Shown: positions 34,715 to 43,572 of the stretch, piece after piece
Layout: each line of letters opens with the position of its first letter
How positions within the stretch are numbered: the first letter of the stretch is position 1
Origin: Marinomonas profundi
Lineage (GTDB): Bacteria; Pseudomonadota; Gammaproteobacteria; Pseudomonadales; Marinomonadaceae
Length of the DNA stretch: 64,000 bases
Direction of reading: 5' to 3'
Assembly: GCF_020694005.1 (NCBI RefSeq)
Contig: NZ_CP073013.1
Span: forward strand, 3,048,578-3,112,577
The notes under the pieces: model-generated
Seen by the model: only the letters and a program-made list of their open reading frames with translations
The model's database searches: none
What the model was told of the DNA's origin: nothing
Translations under genes and position numbers: made by a program

Positions 34715-36223
34715 TTACGCCCCAAGTCGAATCATGCGATAGCTCATTGGAGCAATGCTTGCCGTTAGTCGTTGCTGTTTAACTGCTGCGCCTTGGCCAT
34801 CCTGTGGGGCAATTTGTTCTGCATCTGGGCCATTTTTTGCGTCAAGTGCATGACCTGCCATGACTTTATCCATAATGATTTTCTGATGTGTAAATCCTTG
34901 CAGAGATAGATCCAATTCAATGTTTTCGTCTGGATGACGGTTCACAATAAAGAAAGTGAGCGCGCCGTCTTTATCAGATTCCACCGCAGAAATGTCTAAG
35001 TAAGACACGTCCTGAGCAAAATCTGTGCTGTAGCTTTCGCACTGCACGGCGAGGTTTAGTGCGGTGCCGCGGCCATATTGAGATGCATACAAATAGGGAT
35101 AATAAGTCGATTGACGCCACGCGGGGCCGTCTTTTACCGTCATGATAGGTGCAATCACGTTGACTAATTGTGCTAAACAGCCAATTTTGACCACGTCGCT
35201 GTGGCGAATGAAGGTGTTTAGAATACAGCCCACTTGCAGCGTGTCGGCAAAGTCGTAAATGTCTTCTAACAAAGCGGGAGCGTGTGGCCAGCCGTCATTG
35301 CCGCCAAGGATTTTTTTGTCTTGCTCGTTGGAGTGATACCAGACGTTCCATTCATCAAAGGAAATATACACATCGTGCGTAGAGCGTTTTTTTGCTTTAG
35401 TGGCTTTAATCACCGCCGCAATGGTGTCGATGTAGTTATCCAGTAAGCTGGCTTTGGCTAAATAGTTGGCGGTGTTTTTCTCGTGATTATCGAAATACAT
35501 GTGCAGTGAAATATAATCGACCGTGTCGTAGGTGTAATCCAATACCGTACTTTCCCATTCTGGATAGGTGGCCATTTTAGGTGAAGAAGAACCACACACA
35601 ACCAGCTCGATATTCTTGTCGAAAGCGCGCATGGCTTTGGCGGTTTCAAAGGCGACACGGCCATATTCTGCGGCGGTTTTCTGGCCAATTTGCCAAGGAC
35701 CATCCATTTCATTGCCAAGGCACCAAAGCTTAACATCCCAAGGTTCTTCGCGGCCGTTTTGTTTACGAAGGTCAGACCAGTAAGAGCCTCCAGGATGATT
35801 CACGTATTCTAGAAAAGCGCGCGCTTCATCTAACCCCCGTGAGCCAAGATTTACCGCTAACATCATTTCAGTACCCGCTTGTTCTGCCCATTCGGCGAAT
35901 TCATGAATGCCGATTTCATTGCTTTCTGAGGTGTGCCAAGCAAGGTCGAGACGAGTTGGACGGTCTTCTTTTGGACCAATGCCATCTTCCCAGTTGTAGG
36001 CAGATACGAAGTTGCCACCAGGATAACGCGTCACAGGCACATCGATGTCTTTAATCAATTCTATTACATCTTGGCGAAAGCCATGTTTGTCTGCGGTTGA
36101 ATGGCCAGGTTCGTAGATACCGCTATAAACAGCGCGACCTAAGTGCTCAATGAAAGAGCCATAAAGGCGAGGGTCTATTTTCGCAATGACATAGTCTTTG
36201 TGTGCAGTTACGTTAGCGCGCAT
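34715..36223 (-). CDS. GH51 alpha-L-arabinofuranosidase
   Basis: 502 residues, full length for the cytoplasmic GH51 type. It releases L-arabinose from arabino-oligosaccharides. Motifs are GSFIEHLGRAVYSGIYEPG near the N-terminus, RYPGGNFVSAYNWEDG, the acid/base Glu172 in WCLGNEMDG and the nucleophile Glu291 in ISFDEWNVWYH. There is no signal peptide, so its substrate must be imported, which fits the transporter operon downstream. The start follows AAGGAG. Its promoter should lie in the 290 bp to the regulator gene, where two palindromes are found. Confidence 0.95.
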   Translation of the reverse strand: MRANVTAHKDYVIAKIDPRLYGSFIEHLGRAVYSGIYEPGHSTADKHGFRQDVIELIKDIDVPVTRYPGGNFVSAYNWEDGIGPKEDRPTRLDLAWHTSESNEIGIHEFAEWAEQAGTEMMLAVNLGSRGLDEARAFLEYVNHPGGSYWSDLRKQNGREEPWDVKLWCLGNEMDGPWQIGQKTAAEYGRVAFETAKAMRAFDKNIELVVCGSSSPKMATYPEWESTVLDYTYDTVDYISLHMYFDNHEKNTANYLAKASLLDNYIDTIAAVIKATKAKKRSTHDVYISFDEWNVWYHSNEQDKKILGGNDGWPHAPALLEDIYDFADTLQVGCILNTFIRHSDVVKIGCLAQLVNVIAPIMTVKDGPAWRQSTYYPYLYASQYGRGTALNLAVQCESYSTDFAQDVSYLDISAVESDKDGALTFFIVNRHPDENIELDLSLQGFTHQKIIMDKVMAGHALDAKNGPDAEQIAPQDGQGAAVKQQRLTASIAPMSYRMIRLGA

Positions 36224-36315
36224 GCTTACTCCTTTCTTATTTTTGTAGGATATTCAGATTTATTAAGTATCTGGTTTTTTGTTTATTATCTGATTAGTGG
36301 ATATTAAAAGCATGT

Positions 36316-36330
36316 TTGACCTAAGGTCAA
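36316..36330. promoter_or_regulatory. Palindrome 1 upstream of the arabinofuranosidase operon
   Basis: TTGACC-TAA-GGTCAA, a perfect 6-bp inverted repeat, 93 bp before the GH51 start. It may be an operator for the adjacent ArsR-type regulator. Confidence 0.5.
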
Positions 36331-36361
36331 TCAATAAGACGTGTATTTTTTGTGCAATTAA

Positions 36362-36377
36362 ATACCAAAATTGGTAT
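36362..36377. promoter_or_regulatory. Palindrome 2 upstream of the arabinofuranosidase operon
   Basis: ATACCAA-AA-TTGGTAT, perfect 7-bp arms with a 2-bp centre, 32 bp from palindrome 1. It is the second candidate operator; the two differ in sequence, so they may bind different proteins. Confidence 0.5.
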
Positions 36378-36512
36378 GTCTGAGTGGAGGGTATAACGAA
36401 AAAAGAATGAGGTAAGTATTTGAACGGTTACTAAGGTAATGAAATGTATAGATTTTTTGAAGTTTGATTTATTAGGGCAGGCTTATGAATATCTACATCA
36501 GAAAATAAGATG

Positions 36513-37433
36513 TTAAGATTGAAGGCGTAATATAATGTCTTGGTCATAATTACCAAAGTGCTTGCCAAAAATATTAATTCCGCCGGGATGCTCGGCGTCG
36601 TCAGGGACGGAAATTCGTACGCGAATAGACCTGTGATCGTCTAATGCAAGGTCTTGTAAAGACACATCGGAAACGCGAATACCATCGACGTATGTACCGT
36701 CGTTAGTGACGCGAAAGCTTTTTAAATGGCCATACTGACTGCCAGCAAGCTTCCACCAATCCGGTGTGTACTTTCCTCGGTGATCACCATAATCGCCGGG
36801 AGCCGTCCAAATAGCAGCGGTTTTACCATTGATGGAAATATGAATATCAGAGGGCCAGTTATCAGACGTGCCAGGCACTTCTGAGGACAGCTCCATCACC
36901 AGTTCTAGCTCTTTCACTGTCTTGCCTGCAATACGAGCGTTGTTGGGGAATTGGTACTCTACATAGCCTCTGGTAAACCATAATAAGCTCGCGCGCATAC
37001 GATCCGGCGACAAGTAAGTATCAGGGCTGTCTAAATACCCCACAATGCCGGATTCAGAGCACAGGCCGCAAGGCGCCATAACATCAAACTCAGAATACAA
37101 GCCAACAGGCATGGCCACTTCGATGACGTTATTTTGATTTTGTTTGGTATTACTGAAAGACAAGACGATTTCTTCGTGTACCGCACGGCAAATTTTTTGG
37201 CTGCCTTTGCGACCTTTCTGGCTTTCTGTGGTAATTAAACCGGCACTTTCGAGGGAATTGAGATGACTGGAAGTAGAGGACTGTGGCAGTTCAAGTAGGT
37301 CAGCAATGTCATTGACATTCATTGGCCCTTTTTCATGCAGCAAGGACAGAATAGCCAATCGAGCAGGCGCCGCTAGGCTTTTTAAAACATCGGCGCCATC
37401 CCCAGGGGTCAGCAATAAGAACTTTTTACTCAT
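36513..37433 (-). CDS. ArsR-type HTH regulator with a C-terminal sensing domain
   Basis: 306 residues. The first ~85 hold a winged helix: VLKSLAAPARLAILSLL, NVNDIADLLELPQSSTSSHLNSL and AGLITTESQK. The remaining ~210 form a beta-rich domain (GLYSEFDVMAPCGLCSESG, then KTVKELELVMELSSEVPG) that I do not recognise but that likely senses a ligand; short ArsR proteins lack it. It lies upstream of the GH51-transporter operon on the same strand and is the best candidate controller. The start at 37433 gives GGAG spacing of 6 bp; the ATG at 37439 would abut GGAG directly. Confidence 0.85.
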   Translation of the reverse strand: MSKKFLLLTPGDGADVLKSLAAPARLAILSLLHEKGPMNVNDIADLLELPQSSTSSHLNSLESAGLITTESQKGRKGSQKICRAVHEEIVLSFSNTKQNQNNVIEVAMPVGLYSEFDVMAPCGLCSESGIVGYLDSPDTYLSPDRMRASLLWFTRGYVEYQFPNNARIAGKTVKELELVMELSSEVPGTSDNWPSDIHISINGKTAAIWTAPGDYGDHRGKYTPDWWKLAGSQYGHLKSFRVTNDGTYVDGIRVSDVSLQDLALDDHRSIRVRISVPDDAEHPGGINIFGKHFGNYDQDIILRLQS

Positions 37434-37737
37434 CGTCATCTCCAGTTGAAGGAGCCTTTATATCGAGATTTATGATTCTTATCAAGTTATAAATGTTTTT
37501 TTGTAAACGGCCTCTTGTTGCCTTGCCAATCGCTAATACTTGTCTCATAGAGTGTTTGGGCGCAAGTCTATAATGTCGGTTTGCTACTTAAAAGAGGTTT
37601 TTTTTAAAGTGCTAGGGTGCTTGTTTAGCCTGTAATATTAGTTTTTAATAAAAATATTGTACGATCGGTCAGTTTTTGTGTTTTAACGACTCGTTTCAAC
37701 TACCATCATAGCAACCATTTTAAATAAGGAGAGCGCT
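37434..37737. promoter_or_regulatory. Divergent gap between the arabinose regulator and xdhA
   Basis: About 304 bp with no gene. It is AT-rich near 37640. ACGATCGGTCAG at about 37661-37672 has an imperfect palindromic look of the TetR-operator type, 66 bp before the xdhA start. No clear sigma70 pair was found by eye. Confidence 0.35.
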
Positions 37738-39219
37738 TTGCAATTAATACTAAACGATGAGCTCATCGACGATAACAGGCTCCCTAGCGACTTTACAGCG
37801 TTGCGTTACCTAAGAGAAAAGCGCGGATTGATGGGAACAAAAGAAGGCTGTGCGTCTGGCGATTGTGGTGCATGTACGCTGCTTGTTGGTGCACTAGAAG
37901 AGGGTGAGTTGCGATACTCGACACTCAATTCGTGCATCACGCCGATTCAATCCTTGGCCGGTAAGCATGTTGTTTCCGTGGAATATTTGTCCAAGGTGGG
38001 GGAATTGCACCCCGCCCAGCAAGCCATGGTGGAATCTCATGGTTCTCAGTGTGGCTTTTGCACACCGGGTTTTGTGTTGTCTTTGGCTGGGCTTTATGAG
38101 AACAAACAGAGCAACGAGCAGCCCATCGACCGCGAAGCGGTTTGTGATGCGATCTCGGGTAATTTATGTCGTTGCACTGGCTATCGTCCCATCATCGATG
38201 CAGGCCTTTCCATGCAGGAGACCCCTTTTATCGAGCTAATGAGTAAGAACGACAGCATCAAAACTCAGCTTGAAAGCTTGCAGCAAGAACCGAGCGACAG
38301 CAGTAATTATTTACAACCTAAAGATTTAGAGCAACTTGCTCATGCGCTCAAATCCCATCCAGACGCGGTTTTAATCGCAGGCGGTACGGATTTGATGCTG
38401 GAAAATACTCAGCGTTATCGTGATTTTAATACCTTGATCGATGTGTCGAATGTGGTTGAATTGAAGCACTTACAGATTGGTGAAGCGGCTTTAACCATTG
38501 GCGCGTCTGTCACCTACAGTGAATTGGAAGATTTCAGCAAGACCCTGTATCCGCAGGTGAATGCTTTGTTAGGCCGAATCGCCTCTCGGCAAATTCGCAA
38601 CCGTGGCACCATTGGCGGCAACGTGGCGAATGCCTCCCCAATTGCTGATTTACCGCCGTTATTATTGGCGTTTGATGCCGATATTCAATTGCTGAAAAAC
38701 GACGGCAGCACAAGAACCGTCAACATCGCAGACTTTTACCAAGGCTACAAACAGACTCAATTGGCAGACGATGAGTTGATCGCCTCGTTTGAGTTGTCTC
38801 TTGATAAATTGGCGCAATTTCAGCGTTTTTATAAAGTCTCGAAACGCATGGAAGACGATATTTCCAGTGTCATGCTAGCGGTTCGATTTGAAGAGAAAGA
38901 GGGCGTATTAACGGATGTACGCTTGGCGTTTGGTGGCATGGCGGCCACGCCGATTCGTGGATTAAAAGCCGAAGCCGCGCTAATGGGCAAACTTATCAAT
39001 GACGAACAGGCATTAAACCAAGCTATTGAGGCATTGCGCAGTGAATTAACGCCACTAAGTGATATGCGCGCCAGTGCGAACTATCGCTTAGACATGGCCT
39101 GTAGTCTGATTCGCAAAGCCTGGCTGGAATTAAATGGCACTCAAGTGGTGACTTTCTCTGGGCATGCGGTTAGCGAGGCTATTTTATCGACTGGCATGGA
39201 GGCAAGCACTCATGCGTAA
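37738..39219 (+). CDS. xdhA: Xanthine dehydrogenase small subunit
   Basis: 493 residues with two 2Fe-2S domains and an FAD domain. CASGDCGACTLLVG is the plant-type 2Fe-2S site (about 38-51), CGFCTPGFV and NLCRCTGYRP the second cluster (about 103-155), and LIAGGTDLMLEN the FAD loop (about 212). It oxidises hypoxanthine and xanthine in purine catabolism, together with XdhB. It starts at a TTG preceded by AAGGAGAGCG, confirmed by the family N-terminus. It overlaps xdhB by 8 bp. Confidence 0.96.
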   Translation: MQLILNDELIDDNRLPSDFTALRYLREKRGLMGTKEGCASGDCGACTLLVGALEEGELRYSTLNSCITPIQSLAGKHVVSVEYLSKVGELHPAQQAMVESHGSQCGFCTPGFVLSLAGLYENKQSNEQPIDREAVCDAISGNLCRCTGYRPIIDAGLSMQETPFIELMSKNDSIKTQLESLQQEPSDSSNYLQPKDLEQLAHALKSHPDAVLIAGGTDLMLENTQRYRDFNTLIDVSNVVELKHLQIGEAALTIGASVTYSELEDFSKTLYPQVNALLGRIASRQIRNRGTIGGNVANASPIADLPPLLLAFDADIQLLKNDGSTRTVNIADFYQGYKQTQLADDELIASFELSLDKLAQFQRFYKVSKRMEDDISSVMLAVRFEEKEGVLTDVRLAFGGMAATPIRGLKAEAALMGKLINDEQALNQAIEALRSELTPLSDMRASANYRLDMACSLIRKAWLELNGTQVVTFSGHAVSEAILSTGMEASTHA

Positions 39220-41557
39220 ACTTCCACAAGATTTTACACTCGATACAAAAGCCTTTAAGAACGGCCTTTTGCCCGTTCATGAATCGGCGATTAAACACGT
39301 AACAGGTCAAGCCGTTTACATTGACGATATGCCGGAATGGCCGAACGAACTGCATGTGGCAACGGGGCTTTCTACCGAAGCGCATGCGGACATTGTCTCT
39401 ATCAATTTGGATAAAGTTCGTGCCTACCCAGGTGTGGTCGATGTGATTGTACAGGCAGACATTCCGGGAGAAGTGGACGTGTCGCCTGTGCTAAGTGGCG
39501 ACTTATTATTGGCTGGCGATTTTGTGCACTTTATTGGGCAAGCGATTTTTGCGGTGGCAGCCACCAGTTTGCGCGCAGCGAAACAAGCTGCAGCTTTAGC
39601 GGAGATTGTCTATAAACCTCGCGAAGCCACCTTGCATCCTCGTCAATCATTGGAGCGCCAAGAGTTTGTCTTGCCAACGCACACCATCAGTTGTGGCGAT
39701 GCCAAAAGCGCATTGGAAACCGCGCCGAACAAGCTTAAATCAGACCTGTACGTCAAAGGCCAAGAGCACTTTTATTTGGAAGGGCAGATCAGTGTCGCCG
39801 TGCCTAATGAAGATGGTGGTGTGCAAGTATTTGCCTCGTCTCAGCATCCTGCCGAAGTGCAAAAACTGGTGGCGCGCGTACTGGGCTTGCCCGTGGCGCA
39901 AGTGTTGGTGGAAGTACGACGCATGGGCGGCGGCTTTGGTGGTAAAGAATCGCAAGCGGCCGTGCTAGGTTGCATGGCGGCGGTGCTTGCGGTGCGTAAT
40001 CGTTGTCCGGTGAAATATCGCATGCCACGCCAAGATGACATGGTGCAAACGGGCAAACGCCATGACTTCTGGAACAGCTACGAAGTCGGCTTTTCTGATG
40101 CAGGGGAAATCCTCGCTGCAGAATACGACATGGTGGGGAAATGTGGTTGTACGGCGGATTTGTCGGATGGCGTGGTGGATCGCGCTATGTTTCACGCCGA
40201 CAACGCTTACTTCTTACCCAATGCTCGCATTAGCGGTTACCGAGGTAAAACTCACACCGTATCGAACACCGCGTTCCGTGGCTTTGGTGGGCCAAAAGGC
40301 GTGATTTTAGCGGAAAACGTCATTGAAGAAATCGCCTGCGCCGTGGGCAAAGATGCTTTAGATATTCGTAAACTGAACTGTTATCAAGGTGAGAAAAACA
40401 CTACACCCTACGGGCAAAAAATCGAAGACGATGTCTTACTGACCTTGATTGAAGAATTGGAAACAAGCTCGGATTATCGCGCTCGTCGAGAGGCGATTAA
40501 CGCCTTCAACAAGCAAAATCCTTTCTTGAAAAAAGGCCTAGCGCTGACACCCGTAAAATTCGGTATTTCCTTTACCTCGAAACACTTAAACCAAGGTGGC
40601 GCCTTGCTGCACATCTACACCGATGGCAGCGTGCATGTAAGTCACGGCGGAACGGAAATGGGGCAGGGGCTTTATACCAAGGTAGCGCAAATTGTCGCCA
40701 AAGCCTTTGGTATCGATTACCAGCGTGTCAATGTCGGCTCGACGCGTACCGATAAAGTGCCCAATGCATCGCCAACGGCTGCGTCTGCAGGAACAGATTT
40801 GAATGGTATGGCAGCCTTGGATGCGGCGCTGACGATCAAAGGCCGCTTGCAAGAATTTGCCATGGTGCATTTCGGTATCAGTGCCGATGACTTTGCCATT
40901 GCAGACGATCAAGTCAAACTGGGCAGCGAAATCATGGGCTTTCCTGAGTTCATCAAGCTGGCGTACATGAACCGTGTGTCTTTATCGTCTACGGGCTTTT
41001 ATAAAACACCCAAAATCGGTTACGACCGCAAAGCCGCCAAGGGCCGACCTTTCTTGTACTTTGCCAATGGCGCAGCCGTGGCGGAAGTGATTGTCGATAC
41101 CTTCACTGGCGAATACAAGGTCACGCAGGTGGATATCTTGCACGACGTGGGCGACTCCATTAACGCGGACATCGACATCGGGCAGATCGAAGGCGCGTTT
41201 GTGCAAGGCATGGGCTGGCTCACCTCGGAAGAATTAAGCTGGGATGACAAAGGCCGCATCACCACCAACAGTCCTGCCAATTACAAGATTCCCACCTCGG
41301 CGGATATTCCAGAAAAGTTCAACGTAAAATTGTTTGATCGACCCAACAGCGAAGAATCGGTTTATCGTTCAAAAGCCGTGGGCGAACCGCCATTAATGCT
41401 GGGGATTTCCGTTTGGTGTGCCTTAAAAGACGCCTGCGCTTCCGTGGCAGATCATAGGTTTTCGCCACCATTGGCCGTGCCAGCGACACCTGAAGCGGTG
41501 TTTTACGCCATGCAAGCGGCGCAAAATCATAAAGCAGGTAAGGAAGCCAGCTTATGA
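39212..41557 (+). CDS. xdhB: Xanthine dehydrogenase molybdopterin subunit
   Basis: 781 residues, the molybdenum-cofactor subunit. Moco-binding signatures are MGGGFGGKESQAAVLG, TAFRGFGGPKG, SHGGTEMGQGLYTKVAQI and the catalytic Glu in SKAVGEPPLML. It hydroxylates hypoxanthine and xanthine to urate. The ATG at 39212 follows GGAGG and overlaps xdhA by 8 bp; an in-frame start 48 bp upstream lies within xdhA. It ends ATGA-overlapped with xdhC. Confidence 0.96.
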   Translation: MRKLPQDFTLDTKAFKNGLLPVHESAIKHVTGQAVYIDDMPEWPNELHVATGLSTEAHADIVSINLDKVRAYPGVVDVIVQADIPGEVDVSPVLSGDLLLAGDFVHFIGQAIFAVAATSLRAAKQAAALAEIVYKPREATLHPRQSLERQEFVLPTHTISCGDAKSALETAPNKLKSDLYVKGQEHFYLEGQISVAVPNEDGGVQVFASSQHPAEVQKLVARVLGLPVAQVLVEVRRMGGGFGGKESQAAVLGCMAAVLAVRNRCPVKYRMPRQDDMVQTGKRHDFWNSYEVGFSDAGEILAAEYDMVGKCGCTADLSDGVVDRAMFHADNAYFLPNARISGYRGKTHTVSNTAFRGFGGPKGVILAENVIEEIACAVGKDALDIRKLNCYQGEKNTTPYGQKIEDDVLLTLIEELETSSDYRARREAINAFNKQNPFLKKGLALTPVKFGISFTSKHLNQGGALLHIYTDGSVHVSHGGTEMGQGLYTKVAQIVAKAFGIDYQRVNVGSTRTDKVPNASPTAASAGTDLNGMAALDAALTIKGRLQEFAMVHFGISADDFAIADDQVKLGSEIMGFPEFIKLAYMNRVSLSSTGFYKTPKIGYDRKAAKGRPFLYFANGAAVAEVIVDTFTGEYKVTQVDILHDVGDSINADIDIGQIEGAFVQGMGWLTSEELSWDDKGRITTNSPANYKIPTSADIPEKFNVKLFDRPNSEESVYRSKAVGEPPLMLGISVWCALKDACASVADHRFSPPLAVPATPEAVFYAMQAAQNHKAGKEASL

Positions 41558-42432
41558 TGTCTTCCATGAGTTGGGTGCATGCTTTACAAGAAGTGGAAAA
41601 AGCAGGCCAAGCGTGGGTGATCGCCACCGTGATTGGCACTCAAGGCTCTGCGCCTCGGGAATCTTCCAGCAAGATGATTATTACCGAGCAACACAGCTTC
41701 GACACCATAGGCGGCGGACAGCTGGAATACGCGGTCTGCCAAAAAGCCCGCGCCATGTTGCAAGATGCGGCATCGCCTTCTCATCTGTTGGAAAACTTCC
41801 CCCTAGCCGCCAAAACCAACCAATGTTGCGGCGGTACAGTCAGTGTGTTGTTAGAGTATTTCCCCGAACCCGCCAGCAAAATTACCATTTTCGGTATGGG
41901 ACACGTGGCGACCACCTTGGTGAATGTATTGGGCAATATGCAGACGAAAATCTCATGGATCGACAGCCGTGAAAACCTCGCTCAAGATCATAACCTTAAA
42001 GGCTTACCAAGCAACGTCACGCCGTTTCTTTATGAATCTATGTTGGAGCACATTGACCACATGAGTCACAACGAAATCGCCTTGGTGATGACCCACGACC
42101 ACGCCTTGGACTACCAACTGGTAGAAGCCTTATTGGACCGAAAAGACTGCCGATTCATCGGCTTAATCGGCTCGAAAACCAAAGCCCTGCGCTTCAAAAA
42201 ACGCCTCGTCAGCGCCTCCTTCAGCCAAGCCGAAATCGACTCAGTCCATTGCCCCGTGGGACTAAACGAAATCACCGGCAAAAAGCCCTTCGACATCGCC
42301 ATCTCCATCGCCGGACAAATCATCCAAATCACCCAAACCAAAACACCAACAAAAAAACGCAGCGGACTGACTTGGAAAGAAATCAACAACGCCCTCAATG
42401 ATGAGAAAAAAGTTCAGCGATTTAGTTCTTAG
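41554..42432 (+). CDS. xdhC: Xanthine dehydrogenase accessory protein
   Basis: 292 residues. XdhC-family chaperone that binds, sulfurates and delivers Moco to XdhB. GSAPRESSSKMIIT, GGGQLEYAVCQKARAML and TNQCCGGTVSVLLEYF represent the XdhC N-domain, and ITIFGMGHVATTL is the C-terminal Rossmann domain. It overlaps xdhB by 4 bp (ATGA). No deaminase or xanthine permease gene follows; the operon ends in the repeat island. Confidence 0.95.
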   Translation: MMSSMSWVHALQEVEKAGQAWVIATVIGTQGSAPRESSSKMIITEQHSFDTIGGGQLEYAVCQKARAMLQDAASPSHLLENFPLAAKTNQCCGGTVSVLLEYFPEPASKITIFGMGHVATTLVNVLGNMQTKISWIDSRENLAQDHNLKGLPSNVTPFLYESMLEHIDHMSHNEIALVMTHDHALDYQLVEALLDRKDCRFIGLIGSKTKALRFKKRLVSASFSQAEIDSVHCPVGLNEITGKKPFDIAISIAGQIIQITQTKTPTKKRSGLTWKEINNALNDEKKVQRFSS

Positions 42433-42446
42433 GCTGAAATTACTGC

Positions 42447-43080
42447 TTCTTTTGTAGGTCGCGGCTTTAGCCCGACAACGTAATTATTCCCTCCCCTTAT
42501 GTCTTCCAAGGGGAGGGCTAGGGAGGGGTTATTACTTTGGCTCTTCAGGGCTTTGACCCTGACTTCTGCTGAGACGAGAGCAAAGCAAACACCATCACTC
42601 GACGTTACTGTTTTAGATTGCCGTTTGACCTCACTTTGGCGTTTGCCTTGCTCCGCATCAACCCTATAAGTTATTGATTTAATATTCTTTTGTAGGTCGT
42701 GGCTTTAGCCCGACAACGTAATTATTCCCTCCCCTTATGTCTTCCAAGGGGAGGGCTAGGGAGGGGTTATTACTTTGGCTTTTCAGGGCTTTGACCCTGA
42801 CCTCCGCTGGAGACACGAGCAAACCAAGCACCACCGCTTGACGTTACTGTTTTAGATTGCCGTTTGACCTCGCTTTGGCGTTTGACTTGCTCCGCATCAA
42901 CCCTATAAATTATTGATTTAATATTCTTTTGTAGGTCGTGGCTTTAGCCCGACAACGTAATTATTCCCTCCCCTTATGTCTTCCAAGGGGAGGGCTAGGG
43001 AGGGGTTATTACTTTGGCTTTTCAGGGCTTTGACCCTGACCTCCGCTGGAGACACGAGCAAACCAAGCACCACCGCTCGA
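42447..43080. repeat. Tandem repeat, about 2.7 copies of a 238-bp unit
   Basis: Units start at 42447, 42685 and 42924 (238 and 239 bp apart). Each unit contains the REP-like TGTAGGTCG.GGCTTTAGCCC hairpin, the CCCTCCCCTT .. AAGGGGAGGG palindrome, a CAGGGCTTTGACCCTGAC hairpin and a T-rich tail. The third unit breaks off near 43080. Units 2 and 3 are more alike than either is to unit 1. No coding capacity or transposase was found. The same motifs occur singly at 16464-16725. Confidence 0.9.
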
Positions 43081-43276
43081 CACTGTCGTTTGATCTTGCT
43101 CTTGGTGTTGCTTTGCTTCCTGCAGGTCATCACCTCCACTCCTAGGGCACGATAAGCGGAGCGGTTTTTTATATATTGTAAAAGTGCCACGAAAGCGAAG
43201 CTTTCTTTTTGTTTATCTTGGCGATGTATCTGAGAATAAAGTGACAGAACGGCTTCTCATCTTGCAGCCATGGGAT
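43081..43276. other. Non-coding spacer between the tandem array and element E
   Basis: About 196 bp of no recognised gene. It includes TAGGGCACGATAAGCG (about 43142), shared with 16668, and a CGAAAGCGAAGCTTTCTTTTTG stretch that could form a short hairpin. It joins the array to copy B of element E. Confidence 0.45.
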
Positions 43277-43571
43277 AATGGAAGTTAGCGTTAGCACACG
43301 GTGGTATCAGTGTGTAAAGCGGATCAGGTCATAAGGTCTTAGGTAATCGCTTGCCTCTTTGGTTAAATCGCGCTACAAAAGAGCAAGCAAAGAATCAACA
43401 TAGCGGCGATCAAAGACCATCTAAAGCGGCATAGCCCAAACAGACGTTGGTATTGAGCGAGTTATATAACAGGGAAGTCCTACCATGAAAAAAGCAAATT
43501 CCCTATATAGACAACGCAGCCGTTCAACAGTGGGTTATAGCCGCAGCTACGCTGCCGTATAACCCTTAATT
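43277..43571 (+). repeat. Element E, copy B: 295-bp non-coding element abutting a cassette
   Basis: Second copy of the element at 16786-17081. Blocks of near-identity include GTTAGCGTTAGCACACGG, ATCAGGTCATAAGGTCT, AATCGCGCTACAAAAGAGCA, TAGCGGCGATCAAAGAC and then an almost exact run to the right end. The right end again stops one base before the cassette start (G43572, then TTAGGC). Conservation rising toward the cassette suggests selection on the junction side. Confidence 0.8.
43485..43562 (+). CDS. Conserved 25-residue micro-ORF in element E (copy B)
   Basis: Same frame as copy A at 16995, reading MKKANSLYRQRSRSTVGYS then RSYAAV. GGGAAG lies 8 bp before the ATG. One substitution separates the two copies. 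The ORF precedes the Abi-like gene by 32 bp in the same direction. Whether it is translated is unknown. Confidence 0.35.
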   Translation: MKKANSLYRQRSRSTVGYSRSYAAV

Positions 43572-43572
43572 G

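Noticed and set aside
42447..43080. CRISPR array
   Set aside because: The period is 238 bp and whole units are repeated. There are no short repeats with unique spacers and no cas genes.
42918..43190. 90-codon minus-strand frame
   Set aside because: It lies in the third unit of the tandem repeat and continues only because the repeat happens to lack stops.
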